From an uncultured Alphaproteobacteria bacterium (GTDB lineage: Bacteria; Pseudomonadota; Alphaproteobacteria; UBA7887): a stretch of DNA of 12,721 bases. The stretch is taken from contig CAJWOI010000041.1 in NCBI GenBank assembly GCA_913044255.1, positions 1 through 12,721 of the forward strand, read 5' to 3'. A program made the translations under genes and the position numbers. The notes under the pieces are model-generated. The model ran no database searches and was not told the DNA's origin. It saw nothing but the letters and a program-made list of their open reading frames with translations. Below are positions 1 through 6,766 of this stretch, in pieces. The first letter of the stretch is position 1; each line of letters opens with the position of its first letter.

Positions 1-306
1 CGAAAAGAAATCAAGGAAGCAGCGGGGATCGTTGGCGATTGGCCACAATCTCAATCGAGACATAGTCTTTGCAGCTACGGATATTACCACGCCGAATTTC
101 GCAAACACTTGTCGGACGATGACTGGCATCGGGCGAGCGGCCATAAACCAGCAATCTTCAAAAAACATTACGACGCCCCGCAGTCTCAAGCGGACTGCAC
201 CGCGTACTTTGGGATTCTGCCTCCCGACACGGAGTCACTGACAGCCGCTATCGAGGAAACAAAGAGGGAGTACCGGAGTAGCGATTCGAAGCAGTCAGTA
301 GCCTAA
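1..306 (+). CDS. Tyrosine recombinase/integrase, C-terminal part (cut by window edge)
   Basis: The frame is open from base 1 and ends at TAA 304-306, giving about 101 residues of a protein whose start lies left of the window. It shows the C-terminal layout of tyrosine recombinases: a box with SRHSLCSY near residue 19, then SGHKPAIFKKHY, in which GH is followed nine residues later by a candidate nucleophile Tyr in HY. The tail after the Tyr ends in YFGILPP. Family knowledge: these enzymes cut and rejoin DNA through a 3'-phosphotyrosine using R, H/K, R, H and Y. Here the first His of the usual HxxR is a Ser, as happens in some branches. The upstream Arg and Lys would be outside the window. The gene may belong to an integrated element left of the phosphate operon. 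An inactive remnant is also possible, since only the tail is seen. Confidence 0.7.
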   Translation, partial: RKEIKEAAGIVGDWPQSQSRHSLCSYGYYHAEFRKHLSDDDWHRASGHKPAIFKKHYDAPQSQADCTAYFGILPPDTESLTAAIEETKREYRSSDSKQSVA

Positions 307-310
307 ACCA

Positions 311-357
311 AAAAAATAGCCCCACGCCGGAGGCGCGGGGCTAACGAAGACTTTTTT
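311..357 (+). terminator. Hairpin repeat, copy 1; likely (bidirectional) terminator
   Basis: An A-run is followed by a GC-rich stem, AGCCCCACGCC (318-328) against GGCGCGGGGCT (332-342), with a GGA loop. A spacer of about nine bases leads to six T. The single A-C mismatch on the plus strand becomes a G-U pair on the minus strand, where the stem is followed directly by a T-run. It should therefore terminate well leftward and plausibly rightward behind the integrase. A near-identical copy lies at 6117-6161. Confidence 0.7.
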
Positions 358-361
358 GTAT

Positions 362-435
362 TGTCACGATTGTGTCACGCAAACCAAGCTTGTATCTCAC
401 CGCCACAAAGTCGCAAAACGTAACAATTATGTAAC
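362..435 (+). promoter_or_regulatory. Pho-box-like 11-bp direct repeats upstream of phoU-pst
   Basis: TGTCAC occurs at 362-367 and again at 373-378, exactly 11 bp apart. TCTCAC at 395-400 is a weaker third unit in the same register. A second pair, CGTAAC (419-424) and TGTAAC (430-435), is also 11 bp apart. PhoB-family regulators bind tandem CTGTCAT-like half-sites with 11-bp spacing, so phosphate-starvation activation is the natural reading. The -10 box is not clear; weak candidates lie around 445-452. No phoB or phoR gene is in the window. Confidence 0.6.
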
Positions 436-509
436 ACATCTAACTTCATATCGACATTCTCTAAAAGTGTATCATTTTGCTCTTACGGCGCAACAGCTCC
501 CATTATGTC

Positions 510-1589
510 ATGAGCGGTCATACACATTTAGAGGCTAAGCTTCAAAGGGACATACAATTGATAAGATCCAAGCTTCAGCAGATGGCTGGGCTGGTCGAAT
601 CTGCCTTAAAAGACAGCCTCAAGGCTTTGTTCAAAAGAAACGGTCAACTGGCCTACGCGGTGATCCTGCGTGATCAGAAAATTGACGAATACGAAAAAGA
701 AATCGACCAGCTTTGTCTGGAATTTCTGGTTCGCCAGCAACCGGTTGCCGGCCCCCTGCGTTTCGTCTACGCGACCATCAAGATCAACCTTGAGCTGGAG
801 CGAATCGGCGACTACGCGGAGAGCATTGCCCGGCGGGGCCTTGTGGTCAATTCGCTCAACCTCGACCTGAACTATACTGACTTTCAGGCGATCAGCGAAA
901 CTTCCATATCCATGCTCAAAAACTCGATCAATGCCTTTCTCGAGCAGGACGCCGACTTGGCCAAGACCACGATGCTCGCTCAAAGGGAGGCCAACAGGGT
1001 ACGCGATAAAATCAACGATGACTTGTTCCAGCTCAGAGCTGACAAAAAAATCCCCACCACCGCCCTCACCCCGCTACAGACAATAGCCCGGCGGCTTGAG
1101 CGGGTTGCAGACCAGTCCAAGAACATCTGCGAGGAAACACTCTACATGTGCACCGGCCAGTACATGAAGCATATGAGCAAGGAGGTCTTCCAGGTGCTGT
1201 TCGTCGATGACGACAACTCCAGCGCTAGCCAGATTGCCGAGGCGATCGGAAATACTCTCGACCAACCGAACTTCGTTTTCTCCAGCGCCGGGATAGAGTC
1301 GAAGAAAATCACTCCCGAAACGGTTGCCTTCCTCAAGGCTAAGGGACACGACATTGGCAATAATATTACCAAGTCCGTGGACAACCTCCCCAAGCTAAAT
1401 CACTATCATGTAGTCGTCGCCTTGAACAGCCTAGGAACTAAAGCGTTCCCTACCCCCCCCACCAAGACTATCAGTATCGCGTGGGAACTGGGCCAAGCAG
1501 CGGCATCCATGGAAGAAACATACACTTTCCTGAACCAAAACATTGAAGACTTGGTTCAGGCTATCCTCGGTCAGTCCGAGGGCAACTAA
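510..1589 (+). CDS. phoU: PhoU fused to a degenerate low-molecular-weight phosphatase-like domain
   Basis: Residues 1 to about 220 form a PhoU protein: two three-helix repeats with the metal-binding signatures ELERIGDYAESI (E97, D101) and RLERVADQSKNI (E197, D201). PhoU represses the Pho regulon when phosphate is plentiful by linking the Pst transporter to the PhoR kinase. From about residue 226 a second domain begins with EVFQVLFVDDDNSSASQIAE, which matches the phosphatase/arsenate-reductase start VLFVCxxNxxRSxxAEA. The nucleophilic Cys is Asp (233) and the P-loop Arg is Ala (239). The later W-x-x-DP acid loop reads WELGQ. The domain is therefore very likely not catalytic. I chose ATG 510 because PhoU homology starts there; an in-frame TTG at 477 adds 11 unrelated residues. 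There is no clear Shine-Dalgarno. It is the first gene of the operon, whereas phoU is usually last. Confidence 0.9.
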   Translation: MSGHTHLEAKLQRDIQLIRSKLQQMAGLVESALKDSLKALFKRNGQLAYAVILRDQKIDEYEKEIDQLCLEFLVRQQPVAGPLRFVYATIKINLELERIGDYAESIARRGLVVNSLNLDLNYTDFQAISETSISMLKNSINAFLEQDADLAKTTMLAQREANRVRDKINDDLFQLRADKKIPTTALTPLQTIARRLERVADQSKNICEETLYMCTGQYMKHMSKEVFQVLFVDDDNSSASQIAEAIGNTLDQPNFVFSSAGIESKKITPETVAFLKAKGHDIGNNITKSVDNLPKLNHYHVVVALNSLGTKAFPTPPTKTISIAWELGQAAASMEETYTFLNQNIEDLVQAILGQSEGN

Positions 1590-1607
1590 CTAAACAAAGA
1601 AAACAAC

Positions 1608-2525
1608 ATGAGCACGATCCTAAAGAGCACCTTCGTAATATTCGGGTTGGCCGGGCTGGCCGGCGGGTTACTTCTAGTTGGATGTGGAAAGAAAACCACG
1701 AATGGAGGCCAAAAGGCCGGTGCCGGGAACTCCGTCGAAATACAAAATGCAGGCTCTGACACCATGGTAAACCTTGCGCAGGCTTGGGCGGAGGCCTACG
1801 GAGCAACCAATAGCAATGTAGATGTAGCTGTGGCCGGAGGGGGTTCAGGAACCGGCATAGCGGCACTAATCAATGGAACTGCCGACATCGCCAACTGCAG
1901 TCGAGCCATGAAAAGCAGCGAATTAACCAAGTCCGAGAATACACATGGTAAGGATCCCAAGCAGCACGTCATGGGGCTCGACGCCTTGGCTGTTTATGTG
2001 CACAAAGACAATCCACTTGAAGAGATCACTATCGAGCAATTGGGTGGGATATATGGAGAGGAAGGCACCATCACCAAATGGTCGCAACTTGGCGTAAAAT
2101 CCAGTGATGGAAACGACGAAATTATTCGAATCAGCCGCCAGTCCAACTCTGGCACCTATGTTTTCTTCAAAGAAACAGTGGTCGGTGAGGATAAGGAGTT
2201 CAAACTCGGCTCGCGTGATCTGCACGGCTCCAAAGATGTTGTAGAACTCGTAGGAAACACACCAAGCGCCATCGGTTACAGCGGAATGGGATATGCCACA
2301 GACCACGTAAAAATGCTCAAAGTTGCCGTAAAAAAGGGAGAGGCTCCTTACGCCCCGACACTCCAGAACGCACTCGACAAAAAATATCCAATTTCACGCC
2401 CGCTCTACATGTACACCGCCGGCGAACCCACCGGGCATATCAAGAACTATATTGACTGGTGCCTCTCCGATGCGGGTCAAAAGATCGTTGTGGACAACGG
2501 ATACATACCCGCATCTAAAAACTGA
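1608..2525 (+). CDS. pstS: PstS, periplasmic phosphate-binding lipoprotein
   Basis: This is the high-affinity phosphate receptor that delivers phosphate to the PstC-PstA channel. The N-terminus has a basic and hydrophobic signal peptide ending in the lipobox LVGC, with lipidated Cys26, so the protein is predicted to be membrane-anchored and not free. Phosphate-contacting segments typical of the family are visible: AGSDTM (48-53), GGGSGTG (77-83), CSRAM (97-101) and SRQSNSGTY in the middle of the protein. At 305 residues the length is normal. The start at 1608 fits the signal peptide, although the upstream sequence is A-rich with no real Shine-Dalgarno. It lies 18 bp after phoU and 28 bp before pstC. 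Confidence 0.95.
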   Translation: MSTILKSTFVIFGLAGLAGGLLLVGCGKKTTNGGQKAGAGNSVEIQNAGSDTMVNLAQAWAEAYGATNSNVDVAVAGGGSGTGIAALINGTADIANCSRAMKSSELTKSENTHGKDPKQHVMGLDALAVYVHKDNPLEEITIEQLGGIYGEEGTITKWSQLGVKSSDGNDEIIRISRQSNSGTYVFFKETVVGEDKEFKLGSRDLHGSKDVVELVGNTPSAIGYSGMGYATDHVKMLKVAVKKGEAPYAPTLQNALDKKYPISRPLYMYTAGEPTGHIKNYIDWCLSDAGQKIVVDNGYIPASKN

Positions 2526-2553
2526 CGGCATTTAGGTTTCATTACCGAACAAT

Positions 2554-3471
2554 ATGCTACATCGATCTAAATACAAAGTCCTGAGCGAAGGCTTAATCGA
2601 ATGGATAATCCGGATTTGTGGGATCAGTGCTGTCGTATTTGTGTTTGCTATTTTCCTGTTTGTTTTTTGGCAGGCTAAGGGATTGATGTTTAGCGGAGAG
2701 TTCGATTTTTGGAAATTCCTCACAACCAAGGAATGGTATCCCGCTTCGGAGAGTAATCCTCGATACGGGGTTTACGCATTGATAGCCGGCACCGTGAGTG
2801 TAACCGTCCTAGCTATGGTCATTGCGGTGCCATTTGGCTTGGGAGCTGCCCTTTTCATTTCCGAGTTTTGCAGCCCCAAACTCAAAGAGGCCCTGAAGAT
2901 CGTTATTGAGCTTTTGGCGGCGATTCCCTCAGTGGTATGGGGATTCATTGGGCTCACCATTATGAACCAGCTGATTATGGAATTGTTTGGAGCCCCCATT
3001 GGCCTAACCGTTCTGAACGGGGCCATCATCTTGGCGTTGATGAGTGTTCCCATCATCGTATCTATCGGGGAGGATGCGCTTCAGGCTGTACCAGACTCTT
3101 ATCGAGAAGCTGGGATCGGTCTCGGGGTCACACGCTGGCAAATGGTTTACAAGGTGCTCCTGCCAGCCGCAAAGAATGGCCTATTGGCCGCCGTGCTGCT
3201 TGGCGTAGGGCGTGCCATTGGCGAAACCATGGCTGTACTTATGGCTACCGGCCACGCCGTGCACATTCCGTTTGATGCGGAATTCCCATTCCTGCACGGA
3301 CTCGATTCCGTGCGCACACTCACTGCGACGATTGCAGCAGAACTAGGTGAAACCGCCCGTGACTCGAGCCACTATCAGGTGCTCTTCATTATTGGCATCC
3401 TACTTTTCACAATCACATTCGCGGTGAACCTCGCGGCAGATCTCATTGTAAAAGGAATAAAGGGGAAATGA
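2554..3471 (+). CDS. pstC: PstC, phosphate ABC transporter permease
   Basis: This inner-membrane permease forms the phosphate channel with PstA. After a short cytoplasmic N-terminus there are about six hydrophobic segments. The first, at about residues 20-40, is followed by a periplasmic stretch containing KEWYPASESNPRYGVY, a PstC-type feature. The EAA coupling loop, which docks on the ATPase, is at about 173-200 (EDALQAVPDSYREAGIGLG). RAIGETMAVLMATG follows in a later helix. Its 305 residues are typical. Its TGA stop overlaps the pstA ATG by four bases (ATGA), so the two permeases are translationally coupled. The start has only a weak ribosome-binding site. Confidence 0.95.
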   Translation: MLHRSKYKVLSEGLIEWIIRICGISAVVFVFAIFLFVFWQAKGLMFSGEFDFWKFLTTKEWYPASESNPRYGVYALIAGTVSVTVLAMVIAVPFGLGAALFISEFCSPKLKEALKIVIELLAAIPSVVWGFIGLTIMNQLIMELFGAPIGLTVLNGAIILALMSVPIIVSIGEDALQAVPDSYREAGIGLGVTRWQMVYKVLLPAAKNGLLAAVLLGVGRAIGETMAVLMATGHAVHIPFDAEFPFLHGLDSVRTLTATIAAELGETARDSSHYQVLFIIGILLFTITFAVNLAADLIVKGIKGK

Positions 3472-4379
3472 CCGAATCTGTAAATAATGCAAAGAGGTTT
3501 ACCGAAACTAGAATCGGGCGCAACTGTCAGCTCACCGAAAAAATTGCCAAGTTTGTTTTTCTGCTGATGACCCTGACGATGGTGCTGCCGCTTCTTTTAA
3601 TTGTTGGTTTTCTCTTCTATAAAGCTTGGCCAGCGCTTTCCATAGATTTCGTTTTGGAATTACCGAAAAACGGCATGCGCGCGGGCGGCATATGGCCTGC
3701 TTTTCTAGGAACGCTGTATCTGGTTTTAATCTCTCTTGTTATCGCCGCGCCAATAGGCGTGATGGCTGCAATTTACTTAAACGAATACGCTAAGGAAAAT
3801 TGGTTTACACGTATTATCAACTTGGCAGTCATCAATCTTGCTGGTGTGCCGAGCATCGTTCACGCCCTGTTTGGACTCGGGGCTTTTGTGCTAGCCGCCG
3901 GATTAGGCCGCTCCGTCCTTGCCGCATCCCTAACTCTTGCTGTCATGACCTTGCCCGTGATTATCGCAAGCACCAAAGAGGCATTATCAGCGGTTCCTAT
4001 GTCATTCCGGCAGGCTTCGTGGAACATGGGCGTAAGCCGATGGCAAACAATCCGCGGCATTGTCATGCCCAACTCCATCAGTGGGATTTTAACCGGGATT
4101 ATTCTTCAGGTATCTCGCGCAGCTGGCGAGACAGCTCCTATCATGTTTACTGGAGTGGTTTTCTACAAAGCGGTCGAAAAAGGTGATCTATTGGCGTACG
4201 GACTATTAGATCAGTGCATGGCACTGGCTATGCATCTCTACACCATCTCAACCCAGGTACCGGGTGTTCCTGACGCCGTCCCCTTTGCAACAGCAGTATT
4301 ACTACTTGGGGTTGTTTTATTGGTGAACGCACTTTCCATCGGATTGCGAATCTATTTACGTACACATAGGAAATGGTAG
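3468..4379 (+). CDS. pstA: PstA, phosphate ABC transporter permease
   Basis: This is the partner permease of PstC. Its first membrane segment is at about residues 25-50. The EAA loop at about 168-195 reads KEALSAVPMSFRQASWNMG, and SRAAGETAPIMFTG follows, as is usual for PstA. A purine-rich stretch (aaggaataaagggga) before ATG 3468 can serve as the ribosome-binding site. It overlaps pstC by four bases at the start and pstB1 by seven at the end. At 303 residues it is normal in length. PstC and PstA are already a heterodimer, which gives each of the two different ATPases downstream a potentially specific docking partner. Confidence 0.95.
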   Translation: MTESVNNAKRFTETRIGRNCQLTEKIAKFVFLLMTLTMVLPLLLIVGFLFYKAWPALSIDFVLELPKNGMRAGGIWPAFLGTLYLVLISLVIAAPIGVMAAIYLNEYAKENWFTRIINLAVINLAGVPSIVHALFGLGAFVLAAGLGRSVLAASLTLAVMTLPVIIASTKEALSAVPMSFRQASWNMGVSRWQTIRGIVMPNSISGILTGIILQVSRAAGETAPIMFTGVVFYKAVEKGDLLAYGLLDQCMALAMHLYTISTQVPGVPDAVPFATAVLLLGVVLLVNALSIGLRIYLRTHRKW

Positions 4380-5137
4380 TTCAAAGAGCCAAACTTAATA
4401 TCGATGGCTTAAAGGTTTCCTACGGCAGCAAACAAGTCATACACGGAATAACTTTCGATATTCAGCCGAATGAGATTTTTGGAGTAATCGGCCCTGCTCA
4501 ATCCGGTAAAACGTCAATGTTGAGGGTGATTAACAGAACGATTGATTTTACCGCGAATGCGCGTGTAGAAGGAACGGTCAAAATGGAAGGGCAGAATGTC
4601 TTTCATCTTAAGGATGTCTACGAATATCGGCGTCGCATTGGAATGGTCGCCCCTCTCCCAGTTGGACTGCCACTAACAATCTATGACAACGTAGCATTTG
4701 CCCCGCGAAGCTTTGGAATGAAGGATAAGAACGAGCTTAACGAGCTTGTTCAACGATGCCTTGAGCAGGCTGCGCTCTGGGATGAAGTAAAGGACCGCCT
4801 CGACACGTTGGGGACGATGCTGTCCGGCGGCCAACAGCAACGGCTCACCATCGCTCGAGCATTATCACACCAGCCGGAGGTGCTGTGTTTAGATGAATTT
4901 TCCATTGCCATCGACCCAGTCACCACCATGAAAATTGAGGATGTCCTCAAGGAGCTGCGTAATGAAATGACCATCATTCTTGTGACAAATCTGGTCCAAC
5001 AAGCACGTCGCCTGGCCGACCGCACCATGTTTTTACTCAACGGAAATCTTGTCGAAGTAGATGACACAGAGAAGATGTTTTCTGGTAACGCCAAAGAAAC
5101 TAAAACAAACGAATTCGTCTCAGGAGCTTTCGGTTGA
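4373..5137 (+). CDS. pstB: PstB1, phosphate-type ABC ATPase with degenerate Q-loop and H-loop
   Basis: This is an ATPase subunit of the Pst importer. The Walker A motif GPAQSGKTS (40-48), the signature LSGGQQQR (150-157) and the Walker B Asp-Glu (174-175) are present. Three switch elements are changed from the family consensus. The Q-loop, usually VGMVFQ, reads IGMVAP, so Gln is Pro94. The H-loop, usually VTHNM, reads VTNLV, so the switch His is Asn206. The segment after Walker B, usually DEPCSALD, reads DEFSIAID. This subunit can donate a good LSGGQ to a partner but is unlikely to hydrolyse ATP well itself. It starts inside the pstA stop region and ends 3 bp before pstB2. It looks like a diverged paralogue kept for a heterodimer, not a decaying gene, since the frame and the LSGGQ are intact. 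Confidence 0.93.
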   Translation: MVVQRAKLNIDGLKVSYGSKQVIHGITFDIQPNEIFGVIGPAQSGKTSMLRVINRTIDFTANARVEGTVKMEGQNVFHLKDVYEYRRRIGMVAPLPVGLPLTIYDNVAFAPRSFGMKDKNELNELVQRCLEQAALWDEVKDRLDTLGTMLSGGQQQRLTIARALSHQPEVLCLDEFSIAIDPVTTMKIEDVLKELRNEMTIILVTNLVQQARRLADRTMFLLNGNLVEVDDTEKMFSGNAKETKTNEFVSGAFG

Positions 5138-5140
5138 TCG

Positions 5141-5917
5141 ATGAGTGACGAAAACCATTATGCCATCGTCACCGAGGATCTCGATCTTTGGTATGGTGGC
5201 TTTCAGGCTCTTGATAAAGTAAGCCTCAATCTCCGAGGTGGCATAATCACAGGGCTAATCGGACCAAGTGGATGCGGCAAAACCACCTTCCTTCGCTGCC
5301 TCAACCGTGTGAACGAAAGGTACGGCAATGTTCGCACCGAAGGCACTATTAACCTGCTTGGCAAAAACATTTACGACACTGATGTTTCGCTGATCGAGTT
5401 GCGAAAATCAGTTGGCATGGTGTTTCAGCGACCCAACCCGCTGCCGATCTCTGTTTACGAAAATGTGGTATTCGGGCTACGGATTCACTCCCCCCGTAGC
5501 GAACTAAAACGCTCTGTACTTGATGAGGCTGTAGAGCAGGCCCTACAGGAAGTCATGCTCTGGGATGATCTGAAGGATAACCTAAAGCAAAAGGCCACCG
5601 AACTGCAACTCGAACAGCAGCAAAAGCTCTGCATAGCCCGCCTGCTTCCCCTCAAGCCAAAGATCATCCTTATGGACGAGCCTTGCTCAGCCCTAGACGT
5701 GGAGGCTACCGCTGCAGTCGAGGAATTAATGCTCACTCTATCCGGGAAATACACTATCGTAATCGTCACGCACAACATGGCCCAGGCCCGGCGTATCAGT
5801 AATGAGTGTATCTTCATGTTACTTGGTGAAATCATAGAGCACGATCGTACTGAGAATTTATTCCTTAACCCTAAAAACGAAAAAACTTCAGACTATATTG
5901 AAGGCCGATACGGCTGA
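5141..5917 (+). CDS. pstB: PstB2, phosphate-type ABC ATPase lacking the LSGGQ signature
   Basis: This is the second ATPase subunit of the Pst importer. It has consensus Walker A GPSGCGKTT (41-49), Q-loop GMVFQRPNPLP with Gln96, Walker B ILMDEPCSALD (Asp179, Glu180) and H-loop VTHNM with His211. The ABC signature, normally SLSGGQQQR, reads ELQLEQQQK (154-162), so the Ser-Gly-Gly that contacts the opposite ATP is lost. The missing element is exactly the one PstB1 retains, and the elements PstB1 has lost are all present here. The C-terminus ends in the usual PstB form, DYIEGRYG. The start lies 3 bp after the pstB1 stop; the nearest GGAG is about 16 bases upstream, so reinitiation by coupled translation is likely. 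258 residues is normal. Confidence 0.95.
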   Translation: MSDENHYAIVTEDLDLWYGGFQALDKVSLNLRGGIITGLIGPSGCGKTTFLRCLNRVNERYGNVRTEGTINLLGKNIYDTDVSLIELRKSVGMVFQRPNPLPISVYENVVFGLRIHSPRSELKRSVLDEAVEQALQEVMLWDDLKDNLKQKATELQLEQQQKLCIARLLPLKPKIILMDEPCSALDVEATAAVEELMLTLSGKYTIVIVTHNMAQARRISNECIFMLLGEIIEHDRTENLFLNPKNEKTSDYIEGRYG

Positions 5918-6017
5918 TTTTAGTCGACCTAAGCAGCGCATAGCCCCACCCTCTCTTCAGACGGATTGCCTAGCTTATTTATCTTTTTTGCCATCAAACC
6001 ATAGAAGTAATGGGAAT

Positions 6018-6116
6018 ATGAATCGCTACCGACTTCTGACAATCGTAAAGATCCTCGGAGTTGCGGCCTGCCTCTACCTGTTTCTCGTTGGTATCGGAGG
6101 GATGGGGTATTCCTAA
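6018..6116 (+). CDS. 32-residue membrane peptide; possible truncated Na/Pi symporter N-terminus
   Basis: This short ORF encodes a basic N-terminus (MNRYRLLTIVK) followed by one hydrophobic helix, LGVAACLYLFLVGIGGMGYS. A GGGA sits just before the ATG. The LYLFLVGIxxMG pattern resembles, from memory, the first membrane segment of Na/Pi cotransporters of the PNaS/NptA type, which are common in Pho regulons. The frame stops directly where the second hairpin repeat begins, and nothing downstream continues a transporter. I see two readings: a symporter gene truncated by the repeat or a rearrangement, or a genuine small membrane protein at the end of the pst operon. The frame is open upstream to 5898, but that part has no membrane or Pst-like sequence. 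Confidence 0.45.
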   Translation: MNRYRLLTIVKILGVAACLYLFLVGIGGMGYS

Positions 6117-6161
6117 AAATAACCCCACGCCGGAGGCGCGGGGTTAACGAAGACTTTTTTG
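6117..6161. terminator. Hairpin repeat, copy 2; bidirectional terminator between convergent operons
   Basis: The stem AACCCCACGCC (6121-6131) pairs with GGCGCGGGGTT (6135-6145) around a GGA loop. It is preceded by five A and followed by AACGAAGAC and six T. Compared with copy 1 at 311-357, one G-C pair has become A-T on both arms, so pairing is preserved. It sits between the rightward pst operon and the leftward small-gene operon and can stop transcription from both sides. The conserved flank outside the stem suggests a repeat family, not two unrelated terminators. Confidence 0.75.
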
Positions 6162-6169
6162 TTTTGTTA

Positions 6170-6225
6170 GGGCCGGCGGTACGCGTTCCAGGTAACTACG
6201 TTGCCTGGACAATACGTCCGGCCCC
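6170..6225. repeat. Structured repeat element A
   Basis: The outer stem GGGCCGG (6170-6176) pairs with CCGGCCC (6218-6224). The inner stem CCAGGTAAC (6188-6196) pairs with GTTGCCTGG (6200-6208) around a TAC loop. Between the stems are unpaired or weakly paired strands that each carry TACG (6180-6183 and 6213-6216). A close relative lies at 8626-8681, and the inner stems of the two differ by a compensatory change. It lies 118 bp past the stop of the minus-strand operon. It has no T-run, so it is not a standard terminator. Its function is unknown. Confidence 0.7.
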
Positions 6226-6342
6226 TTTGATTTAATAACTAGGCCAGTAACTCTCCCAAAGGATTTTCGGGGGCTCAACGTCACCCAAGTACTTAAACCA
6301 CATTTTCAACAGACTCATTTTCAACTGAACCATACTTTTATC

Positions 6343-6510
6343 TTACACAGTTTTTTCAGCTTTATCCAAAGCATCTGCTTCCGATTTCTCCAGTGCTTGT
6401 TTTTCCCCATCGTCGAACCCTTTACTGTAACCAACTTTGATACCGTCATCGTACCCAACGGCATAGCCTTCATCGAAGCTGTTATCGTGGTCGATTAGAT
6501 TATCTTTCAT
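6343..6510 (-). CDS. 55-residue acidic protein with Gly-Tyr/Phe repeats
   Basis: I do not recognise this protein. It is short and highly charged. The central repeat spaces G-Y or G-F pairs by about four residues (EGYAVGYDDGIKVGYSKGFDDG), and a Lys/Glu/Ala-rich helical tail follows (residues about 35-55). Such GxxxG-spaced helices often mediate packing or oligomerisation. I chose ATG 6510 because GGAGGG lies seven bases upstream; an in-frame ATG at 6564 would add 18 residues with no such site. It is the last gene of a five-gene leftward operon and overlaps the gene before it by 11 bp, a sign of translational coupling. The 6226-6342 stretch after it holds only a short tandem repeat, CATTTTCAAC at 6301 and 6316. 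Confidence 0.65.
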   Translation of the reverse strand: MKDNLIDHDNSFDEGYAVGYDDGIKVGYSKGFDDGEKQALEKSEADALDKAEKTV

Positions 6511-6766
6511 TGCTCGCCCTCCATTCCATGTACGCCTCTGTTTTTTCCGCGGCTTCAACAACAAACGAGGGCGGCAATTCCATTGCCTCGCAAAATTCTG
6601 CGAGTATCTTGATTAGTCCATTCTGAATATATCCGTTGTAGGCTTCCAAAGGCATTCCTTCGTCTGTACCTATGAGCTGCCATTCCCTCGTACTCATGTG
6701 TGGAATGTTACTTTCGGCCAGAGCCGTTCGAATTAACTCACTACCGGATGTTTTAGATTCAGTCAT
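6500..6766 (-). CDS. Hypothetical 88-residue protein
   Basis: No family is recognised. The protein looks soluble and alpha-helical, with an acidic middle (residues about 45-75: NGLIKILAEFCEAMELPPSF) and no signal peptide or membrane segment. A strong Shine-Dalgarno AGGAGGG lies five bases before ATG 6766, and the start codon overlaps the stop of the preceding gene (ATGA). The tight overlaps on both sides make it a real member of the five-gene operon and suggest that the products are made in fixed proportion. Confidence 0.75.
   Translation of the reverse strand: MTESKTSGSELIRTALAESNIPHMSTREWQLIGTDEGMPLEAYNGYIQNGLIKILAEFCEAMELPPSFVVEAAEKTEAYMEWRASNER

Noticed and set aside
606..1393. Antisense frames inside the phoU fusion gene
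   Set aside because: These are shadows of a clearly coding plus-strand gene, with no start signals.
4373..5137. pstB1 as a pseudogene
   Set aside because: The frame, Walker A, Walker B and LSGGQ are intact, and its losses are exactly complementary to those of pstB2, which fits a functional heterodimer better than decay.
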